DNA from: Rhodopseudomonas sp.
Lineage (GTDB): Bacteria > Pseudomonadota > Alphaproteobacteria > Rhizobiales > Xanthobacteraceae
Direction of reading: 5' to 3'
Assembly: GCA_016124795.1 (NCBI GenBank)
Contig: WGNB01000001.1
Span: 124,001-188,000 of the forward strand
Length of the DNA: 64,000 nt
The notes beneath the pieces are model-generated. The model made no database searches, was not told the origin of the DNA, and saw nothing but the letters and a program-made list of their open reading frames with translations. Numbering within the stretch: the stretch's first letter is position 1; the number at the start of each line of letters is the position of its first letter. Positions 62,327 through 64,000 of this stretch are shown here, in pieces. The position numbers and the translations under genes are program-made.

Positions 62327-64000
62327 ATGTCAGGCCGGAGCGGCCCCGGTGGGGCGAGCGTGACGGCTGGCCGCAATAGAATGCCGCAATCCACTCAAGG
62401 CACAACGCCGGTTTCGGCGCATGACGAAATCGCCGCCCTCGATCGTCCGGTTTCCGCCGGCGTCAACGCCGCCAGCTTCGGCAGCGACGTGATTGCCGAG
62501 GCGTTGCAGGCGCTCGACATCCCCTATGTCGCGCTCAATCCGGGGGCCAGTTATCGCGGGCTGCACGACAGCATCGTCAACTATCTCGGCAATAAAGAGC
62601 CGCAGATGCTGTTGTGCCTGCATGAGGAAGCCGCGGTCGCCATCGCGCATGGTTATGCGAAGGTGACCGGCAAGGCGATGGCCGCCGCCGTACATTCCAA
62701 TGTCGGTCTGATGCACGCCACCATGGCGATCTTCAATGCCTGGTGCGACCGCATGCCGATGGTCATTCTCGGCGCGACCGGTCCGAACGATGCCGCCAAG
62801 CGGCGGCCCTGGATCGAATGGATCCACACCGCGCGCGATCAGGGCGCGCTGGTGCGCGGCTATACCAAATGGGACGACCAGCCGGGCTCGCCGGTGGCCG
62901 CGCGCGAAAGCGTGTTGCGCGCCGCCTGGATCGCCAATACCGCGCCGCGCGGGCCGACTTACGTCAACCTTGACGTCGAGATTCAGGAGCAGAAGCTGGT
63001 TGAGCAGGCGCCGGCGATTGATGCCCGGCGCTATATGCCGCCGGTGACGAGTGCCGCCGACCCGGCGGCGATCAAAGCCGCCGCCGATCTGCTGCGTGCC
63101 GCCCAAAGCCCGGTGATCCTCGCCGGACGCGGTTCGCGCGATCTCGACGCCTGGAATGCCCGGATTGCGCTGGCCGAACGGCTGGGCGCGCGCGTCGTCT
63201 CCGATCTGAAGATCGCCGCGTCATTCCCGACCGACCATCCGCTGCACGCCGGCAGTCCCGGCGGAACGACGCTCGATCCGCAGGCGGCCGACGCGATCCG
63301 CAACGCCGACGTCATCCTCAGCCTCGATTACCTCGACGTCGCCGGCACCTTCAAGACTTGCGGTGGCAACATCGCCGGTAAGGTGATTCAGGTCTCGACC
63401 GATCATCGCCTGCACAACGGCTGGAGCATGGATTATCAGGGCCTGCCGCCGGTCGACGTCTTTATCGACTGCGAGCCCGAACAGGCCGTGCCGGCCTTGC
63501 TGACGGCGGTCGGGTCTGGCGCGCCGCGTCCCGTTCCCACGGTGAAGCGGGAGTTTCCGCCACTGTCCGGCGACAAGCTCACCGTCGATCATATGGCCGA
63601 TGCGCTGCGCCGCGCGGTTGGCGACCGGACCGTGTCGCTGACTCACGTATCGCTATCCTGGAACGGCGCGAGCTGGCCGTTCCGACATCCGCTCGATTAT
63701 CTCGGCTCCGATGGCGGCGGCGGCGTCGGTGGCGGACCGGGCATTTCAGTCGGCGCCGCTCTGGCGCTGAAGGGCACCGGGCGGATGGCAATCGCGGTTT
63801 GCGGCGATGGCGACTTCCTGATGGGCGTGACCGCGTTGTGGACCGCGGCGCATTACCACATTCCGCTGTTGATCGTGGTCGCCAATAACCGCTCGTTCTT
63901 CAACGACGAACTGCATCAGGAGCGGGTGGCGCGGATGCGCAACCGCCCGATCGAAAACCGCTGGATCGGCCAGCGGATCTCCGAACCCGATATCGATCTC
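62327..64000 (+). CDS. ThDP-dependent enzyme (acetolactate synthase/benzoylformate decarboxylase superfamily), 3' truncated
   Basis: 558 codons are visible before the window ends. The ATG at 62327 follows AGGGAGAA; an internal ATG at 62381 is in frame. The N-terminal PYR domain has the activating Glu100 in CLHEEAAVAIAHGYAKVTGKA. The C-terminal PP domain has the ThDP/Mg motif GDGD at 493-496 followed by VVANN at ~517-521. The central domain (SPVILAGRGSRD) is TPP_enzyme_M type. Candidate reactions are decarboxylation or carboligation of a 2-oxo acid such as phenylpyruvate, benzoylformate or oxalyl/sulfopyruvate-type substrates. The 229-base gap before it holds only the terminator. Confidence 0.87.
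   Translation, partial: MSGRSGPGGASVTAGRNRMPQSTQGTTPVSAHDEIAALDRPVSAGVNAASFGSDVIAEALQALDIPYVALNPGASYRGLHDSIVNYLGNKEPQMLLCLHEEAAVAIAHGYAKVTGKAMAAAVHSNVGLMHATMAIFNAWCDRMPMVILGATGPNDAAKRRPWIEWIHTARDQGALVRGYTKWDDQPGSPVAARESVLRAAWIANTAPRGPTYVNLDVEIQEQKLVEQAPAIDARRYMPPVTSAADPAAIKAAADLLRAAQSPVILAGRGSRDLDAWNARIALAERLGARVVSDLKIAASFPTDHPLHAGSPGGTTLDPQAADAIRNADVILSLDYLDVAGTFKTCGGNIAGKVIQVSTDHRLHNGWSMDYQGLPPVDVFIDCEPEQAVPALLTAVGSGAPRPVPTVKREFPPLSGDKLTVDHMADALRRAVGDRTVSLTHVSLSWNGASWPFRHPLDYLGSDGGGGVGGGPGISVGAALALKGTGRMAIAVCGDGDFLMGVTALWTAAHYHIPLLIVVANNRSFFNDELHQERVARMRNRPIENRWIGQRISEPDIDL

Noticed and set aside
62327-62380. Upstream short leader peptide or frameshift before the ThDP gene
   Set aside because: On recounting the bases, the ATG at 62327 is in frame with the enzyme (54 bases before the internal ATG), so it is simply the N-terminus.
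1-64000. Mobile elements, CRISPR arrays, tRNA/rRNA genes
   Set aside because: Looked for transposase or integrase motifs, direct-repeat spacer arrays and tRNA-like cloverleaf ends; none could be supported.

Overview
The window is a high-GC, gene-dense stretch of a bacterial chromosome. Its gene content (class II PyrC, SqrR/BigR-type ArsR regulator, TAXI-TRAP and NitT/TauT-type ABC importers, CoxMSL-like hydroxylases, a FixK/FNR-type box) fits an alphaproteobacterium of the Hyphomicrobiales (Bradyrhizobium/Rhodopseudomonas/Xanthobacteraceae-like). That placement is inference. I saw no rRNA, tRNA, CRISPR array, insertion sequence or phage gene.

Positions 1-17.7 kb read as a stress and respiration block. 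A cyanate operon (ferredoxin reductase tail, ABC ATPase, binding protein, permease, cyanase) is followed by a sulfide:quinone oxidoreductase with a DUF2892 membrane protein. These diverge from an ArsR repressor carrying the two-Cys persulfide-sensor spacing, which heads an RND efflux operon. Next come cydDC and cydABX, which diverge around a perfect FNR/FixK box, and then trxC. From 17.7 to 24.6 kb there is a second RND pump (AcrAB type) with a divergent TetR gene, and an ABC-F ATPase.

Positions 24.7-50.8 kb are a catabolic region for aromatic or related acids. A Rieske oxygenase operon carries its own ABC importer, an ABM-domain protein and a ferredoxin. It is followed by pyrC with an amidase, a quinone oxidoreductase/XRE regulator/molybdenum hydroxylase operon divergent from coxMSL, a TAXI-TRAP importer, an acyl-CoA ligase with a PaaI thioesterase divergent from a class II aldolase, and finally 3-hydroxybenzoate 6-hydroxylase, gentisate dioxygenase and a MarR regulator. 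A recurrent 18-nt motif (TGTw-CC-N8-TAyA) lies in several of these promoter regions and suggests one regulon.

Positions 50.8-56 kb carry another ABC importer divergent from a GntR regulator and a 2-hydroxymuconic-semialdehyde-type dehydrogenase. Positions 56.1-64 kb are the least conventional part: a secreted hydrolase-like protein, an isoprenylcysteine-methyltransferase-family protein, then a three-gene set of adenylate-forming ligase, small carrier protein and a lipoyl-less E2-type acyltransferase. After these come a binding protein and a ThDP-dependent enzyme cut by the window end. The ligase/carrier/acyltransferase set is the best candidate for an undescribed system.
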